Assembly (NCBI GenBank): GCA_964526915.1
Contig: CAZGMS010000148.1
Coordinates: 1 to 64,000, forward strand
Direction: 5' to 3'
Length of the DNA: 64,000 nt
DNA from: JAHJDR01 sp964526915
GTDB taxonomy: Bacteria > UBA10199 > JADGCS01
Positions 9,277 through 17,333 of this stretch are shown piece after piece. The translations under genes were made by a program, and so were the position numbers. Within the stretch, counting starts at the first letter, position 1; each line of letters begins with the position of its first letter. The notes beneath the pieces are model-generated. The model made no database searches. It saw only the letters and a program-made list of their open reading frames with translations, and was not told the origin of the DNA.

Positions 9277-9774
9277 TTATTTGATGTCCACCACATGCGT
9301 CGTGAGTGAAAAAGAAAACTCCGGCTCCCCCTCCTCATCCTTTTCCCCCCAAGACACAGTCACCTTGAGTTCCCTGACCGATTTCGAAATCTGCTTCATG
9401 ATGTTTTTGATGACCGACATGGCAACCACTGATTGCCCTTCGGATCCCTCGGCAACAGGAATCTCCACCTTACGGACCAGGTAATTCCAGGAATAATCTC
9501 CAAAGGGTTCCTCAAACACGCCGGCCTCTTCCTTTTCATCGGGAAATTTACCCCGTGCCGTATCGTCTCCTATTTCGGCCTCGACCTCGATCATCTTGTT
9601 GTTGGCCAACATGACGCCCGTAAGTTCCCTCTGGTCTTCTATGGTCATGCGGCTTGAATTGTGCGCGCGCGAGACAAACACCCCCACCGAGCCTGCCAGG
9701 ATGCCTAAGGCAATCAGAATTTCAATCAGGGAAAACCCTAAATGATTTTTAAGAATCTTCCGCATGAACGTCAT
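9277..9774 (-). CDS. gspI: type II secretion minor pseudopilin GspI
   Basis: Minor pseudopilin of the T2SS. The prepilin leader MTFMRKILKNHLG is followed by FSLIEILIALGILAG, with the Glu5 needed for pilus assembly. The protein has 165 residues; GspI is usually 120-170. It overlaps the 3' end of gspH by 4 bases, so translation is coupled. GspI is the core of the GspI-J-K tip complex. Confidence 0.9.
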   Translation of the reverse strand: MTFMRKILKNHLGFSLIEILIALGILAGSVGVFVSRAHNSSRMTIEDQRELTGVMLANNKMIEVEAEIGDDTARGKFPDEKEEAGVFEEPFGDYSWNYLVRKVEIPVAEGSEGQSVVAMSVIKNIMKQISKSVRELKVTVSWGEKDEEGEPEFSFSLTTHVVDIK

Positions 9775-10445
9775 TCCTCTTCCGACAAACCCAACCGTTG
9801 CAAGGCGTCCTCGTGTTCTACAAAATCCTCCACAACATCCACTTCACCCGTCAGGGGGTTCACAATCAGCGTCATGAATTTCGTCTCTTCTGCATCGCTC
9901 AAATGAATGATTGAAAATTCAGTGTATCCTTTGGGGAAAAAATACAAATGCGTGATCCCTTCGGCGACAGCGTCTTGATCGTGTTCAGTACGCACATCCA
10001 TGATTTTGATGTCTGCGGAAATCTCTGTGCGCGGAACCAAATCATCTTCTGCTTCCGAAAATTCTCCCACGCCAACCGCTTTGGCCAAGGATTGTTCTTC
10101 CTCCCCCACCAATCTTTCTTCGTTCTTTTTTCTCAGTTCCTCTTTTTCATCGTCCGCGTTCACAATATAGAAAGGCTTGGCTGAATATTCGAGCTGATAC
10201 GTTTGCGGCTGTGCCGACAGATCAATGGCGAGACGGTAATAGCCATTCGCGATCGCCGCCTGCATGTATGCGTGTTTGATTGTCCTGACCATCTGACCAG
10301 CCAGGCGCCTCAACTCATTGCCGGAGCTGTTTCCAGCGGCCCCTACAACGAAGGCCATGATACCCGCGATGATCGCCAACGAGAGCATCACCTCAATGAG
10401 GGTCATGCCACTGTGGAGACTTCGCTTGTTAAGACAGAAGGACAT
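9771..10445 (-). CDS. gspH: type II secretion minor pseudopilin GspH
   Basis: Minor pseudopilin with leader ending LHSG and the motif MTLIEVMLSLAIIAGIM, including Glu5. The 224-aa length fits GspH. Its middle carries a charged Glu/Lys-rich segment (about residues 105-135) that is probably a surface loop. It follows the small membrane peptide gene after 7 bp and overlaps gspI by 4 bp. GspH links the tip complex to the GspG shaft. Confidence 0.88.
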   Translation of the reverse strand: MSFCLNKRSLHSGMTLIEVMLSLAIIAGIMAFVVGAAGNSSGNELRRLAGQMVRTIKHAYMQAAIANGYYRLAIDLSAQPQTYQLEYSAKPFYIVNADDEKEELRKKNEERLVGEEEQSLAKAVGVGEFSEAEDDLVPRTEISADIKIMDVRTEHDQDAVAEGITHLYFFPKGYTEFSIIHLSDAEETKFMTLIVNPLTGEVDVVEDFVEHEDALQRLGLSEEE

Positions 10446-10452
10446 TAGGGGT

Positions 10453-10572
10453 TCAGTAGAAAGGAGACAGGGCCGCGGCTAACGCACCCACGACGATCAA
10501 AATCACCATCAACACATCAAGGGGCGACCAATTCTTCTCGTACTCAAAAACCGTGATCTTGCCTTTAAACAT
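10453..10572 (-). CDS. 39-aa membrane peptide inside the T2SS operon
   Basis: Short ORF starting ATG at 10572 and ending TGA at 10453. It encodes a charged N-terminus (MFKGKITVFEYEKNWSPLD) and one strong hydrophobic helix (VLMVILIVVGALAAALSPFY). It fits exactly between the gspG stop (13 bp upstream) and the gspH start (7 bp downstream), in the same direction and with operon-like spacing. No prepilin cleavage motif is present, so it is not a pseudopilin. A small inner-membrane T2SS accessory protein is inferred; no family is recognised. A fortuitous ORF is possible, but the clean hydrophobic helix and the spacing argue against it. Confidence 0.6.
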   Translation of the reverse strand: MFKGKITVFEYEKNWSPLDVLMVILIVVGALAAALSPFY

Positions 10573-10585
10573 AAAACTCACTGGC

Positions 10586-10993
10586 TTATTCTTCGGTGTC
10601 CTTGTCGTAATTACACATATCGTCTTCATCGCTGTCTTCATCTTTACCAGGAGAACAAAGATCGTATTTCTTGCCATGACTGCCGGGATATTCATACACG
10701 AAATCATTGCCCCAACCATCAACGGGAACTTCTTCAATATAACCTGCTTCCACCAGGGCAGACAAGCCCTCATCATTGGAGGGATATTTTTTCTTTTCCA
10801 TTTTGTACTGCTGCAGGTCACCTTTGAGTGAACTCATGGTGGTCTTCGTTTGGTCACGCTTGGCTATGTCCGCCTTGGGCAATACAGCGCTCATGATGGC
10901 TGCCGTTGCCGTCGCGATAATTCCCAGAACAATCATGATTTCGATCAATGACATTCCCCGTTGATTTTGAACACCTTTCAACCTTTTAAACAT
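10586..10993 (-). CDS. gspG: type II secretion major pseudopilin GspG
   Basis: Major pseudopilin that forms the T2SS piston. Leader MFKRLKGVQNQRG is cleaved before MSLIEIMIVLGIIATATA, with Glu5. The C-terminal domain has the GspG pattern KYPSNDEGLSALVEAGYI, then VDGWGNDFVYEYPG, and an Asp-rich calcium loop near GKDEDSDEDD. The 135-aa length is typical. A strong Shine-Dalgarno (AAAGGAG, 6 bases before ATG) fits high expression. The 118-bp gap upstream suggests its own promoter. Confidence 0.95.
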   Translation of the reverse strand: MFKRLKGVQNQRGMSLIEIMIVLGIIATATAAIMSAVLPKADIAKRDQTKTTMSSLKGDLQQYKMEKKKYPSNDEGLSALVEAGYIEEVPVDGWGNDFVYEYPGSHGKKYDLCSPGKDEDSDEDDMCNYDKDTEE

Positions 10994-11111
10994 TACAAAC
11001 TCCTTTCATGGCTTTCCCAGCACGGTTTATACTTTGCCTTTTTAACCAAAAAAAAAATATTGCGCAACTGCTACGAAATCACCCCCCCCCATAACGATTC
11101 ATCATAAAAAA
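10994..11111 (-). promoter_or_regulatory. gspG leader with two homopolymer tracts
   Basis: The gap between gspF and gspG carries nine consecutive C at 11082-11090 and ten consecutive A at 11048-11057 on the plus strand. On the coding strand these are G9 and T10. A possible promoter reads TTGCGC, then a 17-base spacer that contains the T10 tract, then TAAAAA. A strong Shine-Dalgarno precedes gspG. Length changes in T10 would alter promoter spacing. Promoter assignment is tentative. Confidence 0.35.
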
Positions 11112-12311
11112 TCAACCGGAAAGCTGCAGGATCGGCATGAGGACGGCGGCCACGATCAGGGCGATCATGGCCCCCATAAAAATCAGCATGATCGGGGTGA
11201 GTAGCGAGGTCATTCCCTTAACATAGGTATCAATCTCTTTATCATAATTATTCGCCACCCGCTCCAGCATGGCCTCAAGCTGGCCCGTTTTTTCACCCAC
11301 CCTAATCATGTGCAAGAACATGCTGGGAAAACGCCCCGACCGACTTAAAGGATCGTATAAAGATTCACCTTCCTTCACACTGACCATGACCGAGTCGATG
11401 ATCCTGGCCAGAACCGTATTGTCGAGAACATTTTTCACAATCTCCAAACCCGGCAACAACTGAACCCCGCTATTGAGCATGGTGCTGAGCGTACGCGCAA
11501 AGCGTGATACCGCGATCTTGATGTTAAGCGCACCAAAGACGGGTGCTCTCAGCTTCCACTCATCAATGCGTTCACGGCCGGCAGGTGTTTTTTTCCAGGA
11601 TAAAAACAGGAGCACGACCACAACCAGCCCTATCGCCACCAGATACCAATAACCAGTGATGATGTCGGTAATACTCATCACAATGCGCGTGGGGAGCGGC
11701 AGGACGGTTTTCTGTTTCTCGATGATTTTGGTGATTTTGGGAACCACACTCGTAAACAAATACCCCAGCAAACCAACAGACACCACCACCATGAGAATGG
11801 GATAGGTCATGGCGCTCTTGACCGTGGCCTTGAGGGACGCCTGAGCCTCCTTAAAATCAGCCAATCTGTTGAGCACAACATCCAGTGAACCTGATGCCTC
11901 ACCCGCCTTCACCATGTGAATGAAGATCGCATCAAACACCTTGGGGTAATGCACCATGCAATCGCCCAAGCGGGCGCCTTCGCTGACCTTCTCCTTGATC
12001 TCGGTCAGCGCCTTGCGAACCTCGGGGTGCTCCACCTGATCGGCCGTCGCTTCAATCGCATCAATGAGGGGGATTTTGGCATTCAATAAAATGGCCAGCT
12101 GTCTGGACATCCCCGCCACATCCTCCACTTTGACCGAATTAAATAAGGTGATGGATTTCAACGAAGGGCCTGTCCCCTGCTGAATCAGTTTGGTAGGAAA
12201 GATTTTCTGTTTGCGCAACTTGGCCCGGGCCGCTCGTTCTGACTCGGCATCAACAACGCCGTTCACATTTTTTGATTTGGCGTCAACCCCTTTGTATTCG
12301 AATACTGGCAT
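11112..12311 (-). CDS. gspF: type II secretion inner-membrane protein GspF
   Basis: Polytopic platform protein that couples GspE to the pseudopilus. It has two copies of the T2SSF domain: MSRQLAILLNAKIPLIDAIEA at about residue 70 and FARTLSTMLNSGVQLLPGLEI at about residue 270. Each is followed by a GEASGSLD- or GEKTGQLE-type motif. Three membrane segments lie near residues 170-190, 225-242 and 375-395. The 399-aa length is standard. It follows gspE after a 190-bp repeat-filled gap. Confidence 0.95.
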   Translation of the reverse strand: MPVFEYKGVDAKSKNVNGVVDAESERAARAKLRKQKIFPTKLIQQGTGPSLKSITLFNSVKVEDVAGMSRQLAILLNAKIPLIDAIEATADQVEHPEVRKALTEIKEKVSEGARLGDCMVHYPKVFDAIFIHMVKAGEASGSLDVVLNRLADFKEAQASLKATVKSAMTYPILMVVVSVGLLGYLFTSVVPKITKIIEKQKTVLPLPTRIVMSITDIITGYWYLVAIGLVVVVLLFLSWKKTPAGRERIDEWKLRAPVFGALNIKIAVSRFARTLSTMLNSGVQLLPGLEIVKNVLDNTVLARIIDSVMVSVKEGESLYDPLSRSGRFPSMFLHMIRVGEKTGQLEAMLERVANNYDKEIDTYVKGMTSLLTPIMLIFMGAMIALIVAAVLMPILQLSG

Positions 12312-12321
12312 AGGATTTTAG

Positions 12322-12500
12322 AATATCGAATAATGAATACCGAACAAGGAATTATAAATACCGAAATGATTTGTCATTCCAGCGAAAGCTGGAATCCAGT
12401 ACATGTAAATTTTCATGGATCCCTGCTTTCGCAGGGATGACAGATCACAACGACATTCCTTGCCTGTCCTGAGCGAAGTCGCAAAGTTTGCTATTCGATA
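12322..12500. repeat. compound repeat cluster between gspE and gspF (families D, A, B)
   Basis: Three repeat types lie side by side. An AATATCGAATAATGAATACC-type stretch is at about 12325-12345. A paired hairpin element starting TGTCATTCCAGCGAAAGCTGG and ending TTCGCAGGGATGACA is at 12372-12442. A CCTGTCCTGAGCGAAGTCG element is at 12463-12481, followed by ATTCGATATTCAATTCG. Related copies occur near 22439, 24451, 25742 and 26880. No gene is seen in the gap. The two arms of the paired element are inverted relative to each other, as in composite REP elements. Confidence 0.8.
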
Positions 12501-12501
12501 T

Positions 12502-14226
12502 TCAATTCGTTTGCACCACCGCCTTCTCGCGTTGCACGTCTTCCTGTGTGAGCATCATGACCTCTTCGAAACTCGTCTCGCCGTTCAACATCTTGAGAAT
12601 AGCCACCTCTCGCAAGGTCTTCATGCCCTCGCGCATGGCCGCTTTTTTAATTTGCACCGCATCAGCGTTTGCGTTGATCAGATCGCGCACCTTATCAGAA
12701 ATGGTCAACACCTCATGAATGGCAGTTCGTCCGCTATAGCCTGTGTCCAAACACTCGGGACACCCCGAAGCGCGATAGATTGTTTTTTCCAACACATCTT
12801 TTTCGGAAAGGTTCAGCTCTCCGATTTCTTTGACTGTCAGGGGTTGTGGCACGCGACAATTCTGGCACACACGACGCACCAATCTTTGAGCGATAATTCC
12901 GATCAGGGACGCCCCCACCAAAAACGGCTCCACCCCCATGTCGATCAAGCGGGTCGGGGTGGTCGAGGTATCATTCGTGTGCAGGGTTGAGATCACCAAA
13001 TGCCCCGTAAGCGAGGCCTGTACGGCGATCTCGGCTGTTTCTTTGTCACGAATTTCACCGATCATCACCACATCTGGATCCTGGCGCAAAATGGACCTGA
13101 GGGCCGCGGCAAACGTCATGTCGATTTTGGGATTGACCTGGCACTGATTGATTCCGGGAATCTGGTATTCAACAGGATCTTCCACCGTGATGATCTTGAC
13201 ATCGGGAGAATTGAGTTCCGCCAGGCAGGCGTACAGGGTTGTGGTTTTGCCGGATCCCGTGGGGCCTGTGACCAGAATGATCCCGTGACTGTGAGTGATC
13301 AGGTCCCTGATCGTGCCCAGATCTTCCTGAAAAAATCCTATGGTGCCCAGAGATTGCAAAACCTTACTGCGGTCCAAAAGACGCATCACGCACGACTCCC
13401 CGTAAGATGTGGGCAGGGTGGAAACGCGGATATCGATGTCCTTACCTGCCAGTTTGATGCGAATGCGTCCGTCTTGAGGCAGGCGCTTTTCAGCAATATT
13501 AAGATCTGCCATGATCTTGATGCGCGAGATGATGGAGTTCTGCGCTTTTTTGGGGGGGCGCATGATTTCATACAGAGTCCCATCGATGCGGTAGCGCACC
13601 ACCAGATCTTTTTCGAAAGGCTCAATGTGAATATCGCTCGCCTTCTGCTTGACGGAACGGACCAACAACTGATTAACCAGACGAATGATCGGCGCCTCGT
13701 CATCAGAATCCAGCAGGTCTTCTACCTCTTCGAAGTCATCGATCATATCGGTGTTTTCCTCATCGAGCTCGCTCATCACGGCATCATTTTCGGGAGTGCG
13801 GTTGTAACAGGAATTGATGGCGTCCACCACCCAATGAGACCCCGCCACAATGGGTTTGACGGGAGAGTCGAACAGAATCCGCAAATCATCCAGCGCCGTG
13901 TGGTTTTCGGGATCAACAATGGCCACGACAATCTGTCCTTCTTCGCGCCGAATGGGAATCACTTCGTTTTTTTTGGCAAAATTAATGGGCACCTGGTTGA
14001 TGAGGTCGTTGGGAATTTCGTCAGGACTGAGTTCGTCCAGATACTCCAGACCCAACTGAAAACTGATGGCCTTGAGAATGTCTTCTTGAGATAAAAACCC
14101 CAGTTGCAGGATCGCATCACCCAACCGAAGGCTTTTTTCACGCCCCAGAGTGAGGGACTCTTCGAGCTGTTGCGGCGTCAACGCGGTGTATTCGAGCAAA
14201 ATGTTGCCTATGCTACGATTGTGCAT
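12502..14226 (-). CDS. gspE: type II secretion ATPase GspE
   Basis: Hexameric secretion ATPase that powers pseudopilus growth. The N-terminal GSPII_E_N/MshEN-type domain (about residues 1-130) is followed by the core. Walker A is GPTGSGKTTT, the Asp box is near residue 340, Walker B is DVVMIGEIRD, and the His box is GHLVISTLHTNDT. A tetracysteine zinc motif (CQNC and CPEC) is present. The ATG at 14226 with Shine-Dalgarno GAGGAAG is chosen over an upstream in-frame start that would overlap pgsA; this gives 574 aa. It is the first gsp gene of the operon. Confidence 0.96.
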   Translation of the reverse strand: MHNRSIGNILLEYTALTPQQLEESLTLGREKSLRLGDAILQLGFLSQEDILKAISFQLGLEYLDELSPDEIPNDLINQVPINFAKKNEVIPIRREEGQIVVAIVDPENHTALDDLRILFDSPVKPIVAGSHWVVDAINSCYNRTPENDAVMSELDEENTDMIDDFEEVEDLLDSDDEAPIIRLVNQLLVRSVKQKASDIHIEPFEKDLVVRYRIDGTLYEIMRPPKKAQNSIISRIKIMADLNIAEKRLPQDGRIRIKLAGKDIDIRVSTLPTSYGESCVMRLLDRSKVLQSLGTIGFFQEDLGTIRDLITHSHGIILVTGPTGSGKTTTLYACLAELNSPDVKIITVEDPVEYQIPGINQCQVNPKIDMTFAAALRSILRQDPDVVMIGEIRDKETAEIAVQASLTGHLVISTLHTNDTSTTPTRLIDMGVEPFLVGASLIGIIAQRLVRRVCQNCRVPQPLTVKEIGELNLSEKDVLEKTIYRASGCPECLDTGYSGRTAIHEVLTISDKVRDLINANADAVQIKKAAMREGMKTLREVAILKMLNGETSFEEVMMLTQEDVQREKAVVQTN

Positions 14227-14233
14227 GACTTCC

Positions 14234-14818
14234 TCATTGCCTGCCCACAATTTTAAAAAACCGGATCGAATACTGAACAGCGCTCGCAATGGCAAAAAAA
14301 GCTCCCACCACTACGCACACAACCCCAAAGGTGTAAGAATCCACTTCGAACACTGTTCCTTTAAAGAGCGGGTAGTACAGGATCATGGCCCCCAGCCCCA
14401 CATTAAGCCAGGCGGTTTTGTACTTGCCCCATTGCGCCGCATCGATAACCACACCTTCGGCGGCCGCCACCGCGCGGATCCCTGTGATGAAAATTTCGCG
14501 AAACAGCAAAACCACCACCACCCAAGCCGCAATGCGTCCCAACGGAATCATCATGACCATCGCGGTCATGTGGATGAGTTTATCGGCCATAGGATCGATA
14601 AATTTGCCCATTTTGCTCACCGCCCCGTAGCGCCTGGCATAATACCCATCAAACAGGTCCGAGACTCCGGCTATGGTAAAGACTATCATGGCCCAAAAGC
14701 AGAGCTGAAAATTCGCTTCGTCTGATTTGCTGGGACTCACCAGCAAGAGCAACACGACCAACACGGGGATCAGGACAATGCGGATATAGGTGATGATGTT
14801 GGGGATGCTAAAGAGCAT
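14234..14818 (-). CDS. pgsA: CDP-diacylglycerol-glycerol-3-phosphate 3-phosphatidyltransferase
   Basis: Inner-membrane enzyme making phosphatidylglycerol phosphate from CDP-diacylglycerol and glycerol 3-phosphate. The CDP-alcohol phosphotransferase signature is complete: DLFDGYYAR, then G and the pair D-x3-D in KMGKFIDPMADK. Several membrane helices are visible; 194 aa is normal. It lies 7 bp upstream of gspE, probably in one transcript. A 13-base palindrome (GGCATGGTATGCC, 14856-14868) in front of the gene could be an operator. PgpA, the next enzyme of the pathway, is at 41470. Confidence 0.93.
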   Translation of the reverse strand: MLFSIPNIITYIRIVLIPVLVVLLLLVSPSKSDEANFQLCFWAMIVFTIAGVSDLFDGYYARRYGAVSKMGKFIDPMADKLIHMTAMVMMIPLGRIAAWVVVVLLFREIFITGIRAVAAAEGVVIDAAQWGKYKTAWLNVGLGAMILYYPLFKGTVFEVDSYTFGVVCVVVGAFFAIASAVQYSIRFFKIVGRQ

Positions 14819-14900
14819 AATTGTGAGTAGTTAACTGTTATGTTTAATGAATCGGGGCATGGTATGCCGAAACCGGGGATTAATCAAGTCCGTTTAATTC

Positions 14901-15764
14901 TCAAACGCCCAAATTTCTTTCCATCACATACAACGAAACAAAATGTCTCAGGCCAAACGATTCCAAGACGACCGGGAGTCTGCTGGCTGGATGTACATTG
15001 ACCATCTCCAATTTGTCGTGCCTTTGTGATTGTTTTCCAAAATAATTTATCATGGCACCAACGATTTGTTGATGAGAAGAATTCGGCGTCACACCCATGT
15101 GGGCAATCCTTCTTAAAACCGGTTGATAGATTGCGTATCCCGCAAGCGAATCACCCTCATACGCAAAAACACAAATTGTAGATCGCTCTACAGACCGTAA
15201 ACCCTCCCAGGCATTCTGCCAGGTAGGGGTATAGTCCAACAAACGGCGTTGTTGAAAAGCCTCTTCCAAAGAGCACGGCCGTATTGAATAACTGTGATTG
15301 GCCAAACTGTGGTCAGGAAAAGGTGTCGCTCGAAAAGTCTGGACAGTCTCCAAAACAGAAAATCCTTTTTTCTGATAGAGCCGTAAGGCTTTAGCGTTGT
15401 TGCAAAACACTTCCAAGATGTATTTCGAAACTTTTTTTCTCAACAAAAGCAGGTCAAGGTAATCCGATAATTGTTTTGACACGCCTTTTCCCCTGTGTTC
15501 TGGAATGATCGCCGTGCCAGCATCATAGCCGACCAATGCCCCATCAATACATCTTAAGCCTGTTAACCAAAAGCCGACAAGCCTGCCAGCAACAAAGGCA
15601 CCGCACGATAATTCGGGAGAATAGCTGGCTTGAGTCAGTCTTATGTGTAATTCCTCATCTGATACCTGCAAGGGCACATCATAATCCGAAAAAGCGCGGC
15701 ACCAGCAACGTCGCAAGTCTGCGTGATTGACCCGGGTAAGTTCTTTTATACAAACTGGTTTCAT
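14901..15764 (-). CDS. GNAT-family N-acetyltransferase
   Basis: A 287-aa protein with an N-terminal GNAT domain. Motif A is AIIPEHRGKGVSKQLSDYL, the acetyl-CoA pyrophosphate loop, and motif B is NAKALRLYQKKGF. The C-terminal half (about residues 165-287) looks like a second, degenerate GNAT-like domain ending FGLRHFVSLYVMER. The substrate cannot be read from the sequence. It is a single gene, flanked by pgsA upstream of the gsp operon and by the VapC toxin gene. Confidence 0.85.
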   Translation of the reverse strand: MKPVCIKELTRVNHADLRRCWCRAFSDYDVPLQVSDEELHIRLTQASYSPELSCGAFVAGRLVGFWLTGLRCIDGALVGYDAGTAIIPEHRGKGVSKQLSDYLDLLLLRKKVSKYILEVFCNNAKALRLYQKKGFSVLETVQTFRATPFPDHSLANHSYSIRPCSLEEAFQQRRLLDYTPTWQNAWEGLRSVERSTICVFAYEGDSLAGYAIYQPVLRRIAHMGVTPNSSHQQIVGAMINYFGKQSQRHDKLEMVNVHPASRLPVVLESFGLRHFVSLYVMERNLGV

Positions 15765-15853
15765 GCAATTGTGGACTCCCCAGCTCCCAAGATTATTATG
15801 TTGCGTTCAGTGACCAACTGACAGACCACCTCACGAAAACATTTTGAACCAAT

Positions 15854-16252
15854 TCACCACAACGTTTTGATATGCTCATACGACGTTAACCGTCTGTCCT
15901 TTGTGATGAGAACGGCACCCTCTTCTCGCGCCGTAGCAACGATGATCTGATCAGCGGGGTCGGAGTGAGCAAAATCGGGCAAAACCGTAGAACGATATGC
16001 CAATAAGGGATAGAGAGGAACCAGACGCAAATGAGGAATATCGAGGGCGCGGTCAATCCATTCTTCAGGTGATATTGTGATCCTCAGTCTTTTTTTCTCG
16101 ATAAGCTTCGAAAACTCCCAGGGAGATATGGCCGAAAGGAGCAGTTCATCATGTGGACCCAAATTCTGAATTGTTCTCACAACTTTTTTCGATAGATTCT
16201 GCGGCATCATATGCCACCAAATCCAAACATGTGTGTCAAAAAGGTAATTCAT
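15854..16252 (-). CDS. PIN-domain toxin of a VapC-type toxin-antitoxin pair
   Basis: PIN-domain ribonuclease of 132 aa. The acidic residues of the active site are visible: Asp in FDTHVWIWW, Glu in SPWEFSKL, Asp in DPADQIIVATA and Asp in ITKDRRL. The DTHxxxW opening places it in the PIN subgroup that pairs with Phd/YefM antitoxins. The ATG at 16252 overlaps the antitoxin stop as ATGA and is preferred over a start 15 bases upstream. Expected target is tRNA or other structured RNA; the target is not inferable. Confidence 0.88.
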   Translation of the reverse strand: MNYLFDTHVWIWWHMMPQNLSKKVVRTIQNLGPHDELLLSAISPWEFSKLIEKKRLRITISPEEWIDRALDIPHLRLVPLYPLLAYRSTVLPDFAHSDPADQIIVATAREEGAVLITKDRRLTSYEHIKTLW

Positions 16253-16488
16253 TTGCACGCTTCCCAAGCCGAAGCATCGCTGACCGGGCTTATCAGGTCA
16301 CCCGCCTTGTCGAGGGTGTCTACCAACAAGCCCGGCCTAGGTTTAAGGTTCGACGAGTGAATGGGAACAATTTCGGCCAACGCCTTGCCTCGCTTGGTGA
16401 TGATGAGACTTTCCTTGAACCTCGCGACCTGCTCAATGAGCCTCAGGGCGTTGGCCTTGAACAGACTGATTGCCATTGTTTGAGCCAT
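16249..16488 (-). CDS. Phd/YefM-family antitoxin
   Basis: A 79-aa antitoxin with the Phd/YefM N-terminal DNA-binding fold (ISLFKANALRLIEQVARF, then LIITKRGKALAEIVPI). The C-terminal tail neutralises the partner. It lies upstream of the PIN toxin and shares an ATGA overlap with it, the usual order for translational coupling. The pair is probably autoregulated from the 98-bp divergent region before the uracil-DNA glycosylase gene. Confidence 0.88.
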   Translation of the reverse strand: MAQTMAISLFKANALRLIEQVARFKESLIITKRGKALAEIVPIHSSNLKPRPGLLVDTLDKAGDLISPVSDASAWEACK

Positions 16489-16586
16489 GCCTCATGATAA
16501 CATGGTCATTTGAAATGGTCAAGTCTGTTTCGACTCGTATCATGTTCCAGGTTTACAATGGTTCAAAAAAAAACTATTGTGCGATT

Positions 16587-17333
16587 ATGGACAAAAACGC
16601 CGATAAAACACTCACCCGAGAGTCACTGCTTACACACCTCAAATTCATGCAAGAAATTGGGCTTGAAGAGGTCATGCCGTCGCTATCAATACATCCTTCT
16701 TGCGAAACGGCGAGTGACAAACCCATCCCTGAGACTGTCACCAAAGCAACAGACAGACACAGACAAGAACTACCAACTGAAGTAAAAAGTCTGCAGGAAC
16801 TTCAAGAGACCTTGACCGGTTGTACACGCTGTCCCCTGCACGCGGGCCGCACGAAGATCGTTTTTGGCCAAGGCAACCCCCATGCTGATTTGATGTTTGT
16901 GGGCGAAGGCCCTGGAGCCGATGAAGACAAGCAGGGTCTGGCCTTTGTGGGCAGGGCCGGGCAACTGCTGACTGACATGATCAAGGCCATGAAGCTCTCG
17001 CGCGATGCTGTGTACATTGCCAACATTGTCAAATGCCGCCCGCCGGGCAACCGCGCACCAGAACCAAATGAGATGTCTGCGTGCATGCCTTTTTTAAAAC
17101 AGCAGATTTATTTGGTGAACCCCAAGGTCATTGTGTGTTTGGGCAAAACCGCCGCGCAGGCCCTCTTGCAAACAGAAACACCCATTTCAAAAATCAGGGG
17201 CGTGTTTGGAAAATTTGAAGGCATCCCGCTCATGCCCACGTTTCACCCGGCCTATCTTTTGCGCAACCCCGCCATGAAAAAACCTGTGTGGGAAGATTTG
17301 CAGAAGGTGATGAGGGTGTTGGAGCTTGAGTGA
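16587..17333 (+). CDS. uracil-DNA glycosylase, family 4 (iron-sulfur)
   Basis: Removes uracil from DNA in base-excision repair. The C-terminal 190 residues contain the family 4/5 motifs GEGPGADEDKQG and HPAYLLR. Cysteines suited to a 4Fe-4S cluster are in CTRC, KCRPPGNR and ACMPF. About 60 N-terminal residues form a variable extension often present in SPO1 polymerase-related UDGs. The ATG at 16587 is chosen over an upstream start that would overlap the antitoxin gene; length is 248 aa. Its stop codon abuts the stop of the convergent gene with no gap. Confidence 0.92.
   Translation: MDKNADKTLTRESLLTHLKFMQEIGLEEVMPSLSIHPSCETASDKPIPETVTKATDRHRQELPTEVKSLQELQETLTGCTRCPLHAGRTKIVFGQGNPHADLMFVGEGPGADEDKQGLAFVGRAGQLLTDMIKAMKLSRDAVYIANIVKCRPPGNRAPEPNEMSACMPFLKQQIYLVNPKVIVCLGKTAAQALLQTETPISKIRGVFGKFEGIPLMPTFHPAYLLRNPAMKKPVWEDLQKVMRVLELE

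Noticed and set aside
10453..10821. 122-codon ORF overlapping gspG
   Set aside because: The first two thirds are an out-of-frame shadow of gspG. Only the last 39 codons, with their own ATG, look real, and these are annotated.
13000..14094. 364-codon plus-strand frame opposite gspE
   Set aside because: Antisense shadow of a well-supported ATPase gene; the composition (many His, Arg and Phe in scattered order) does not resemble a protein family.
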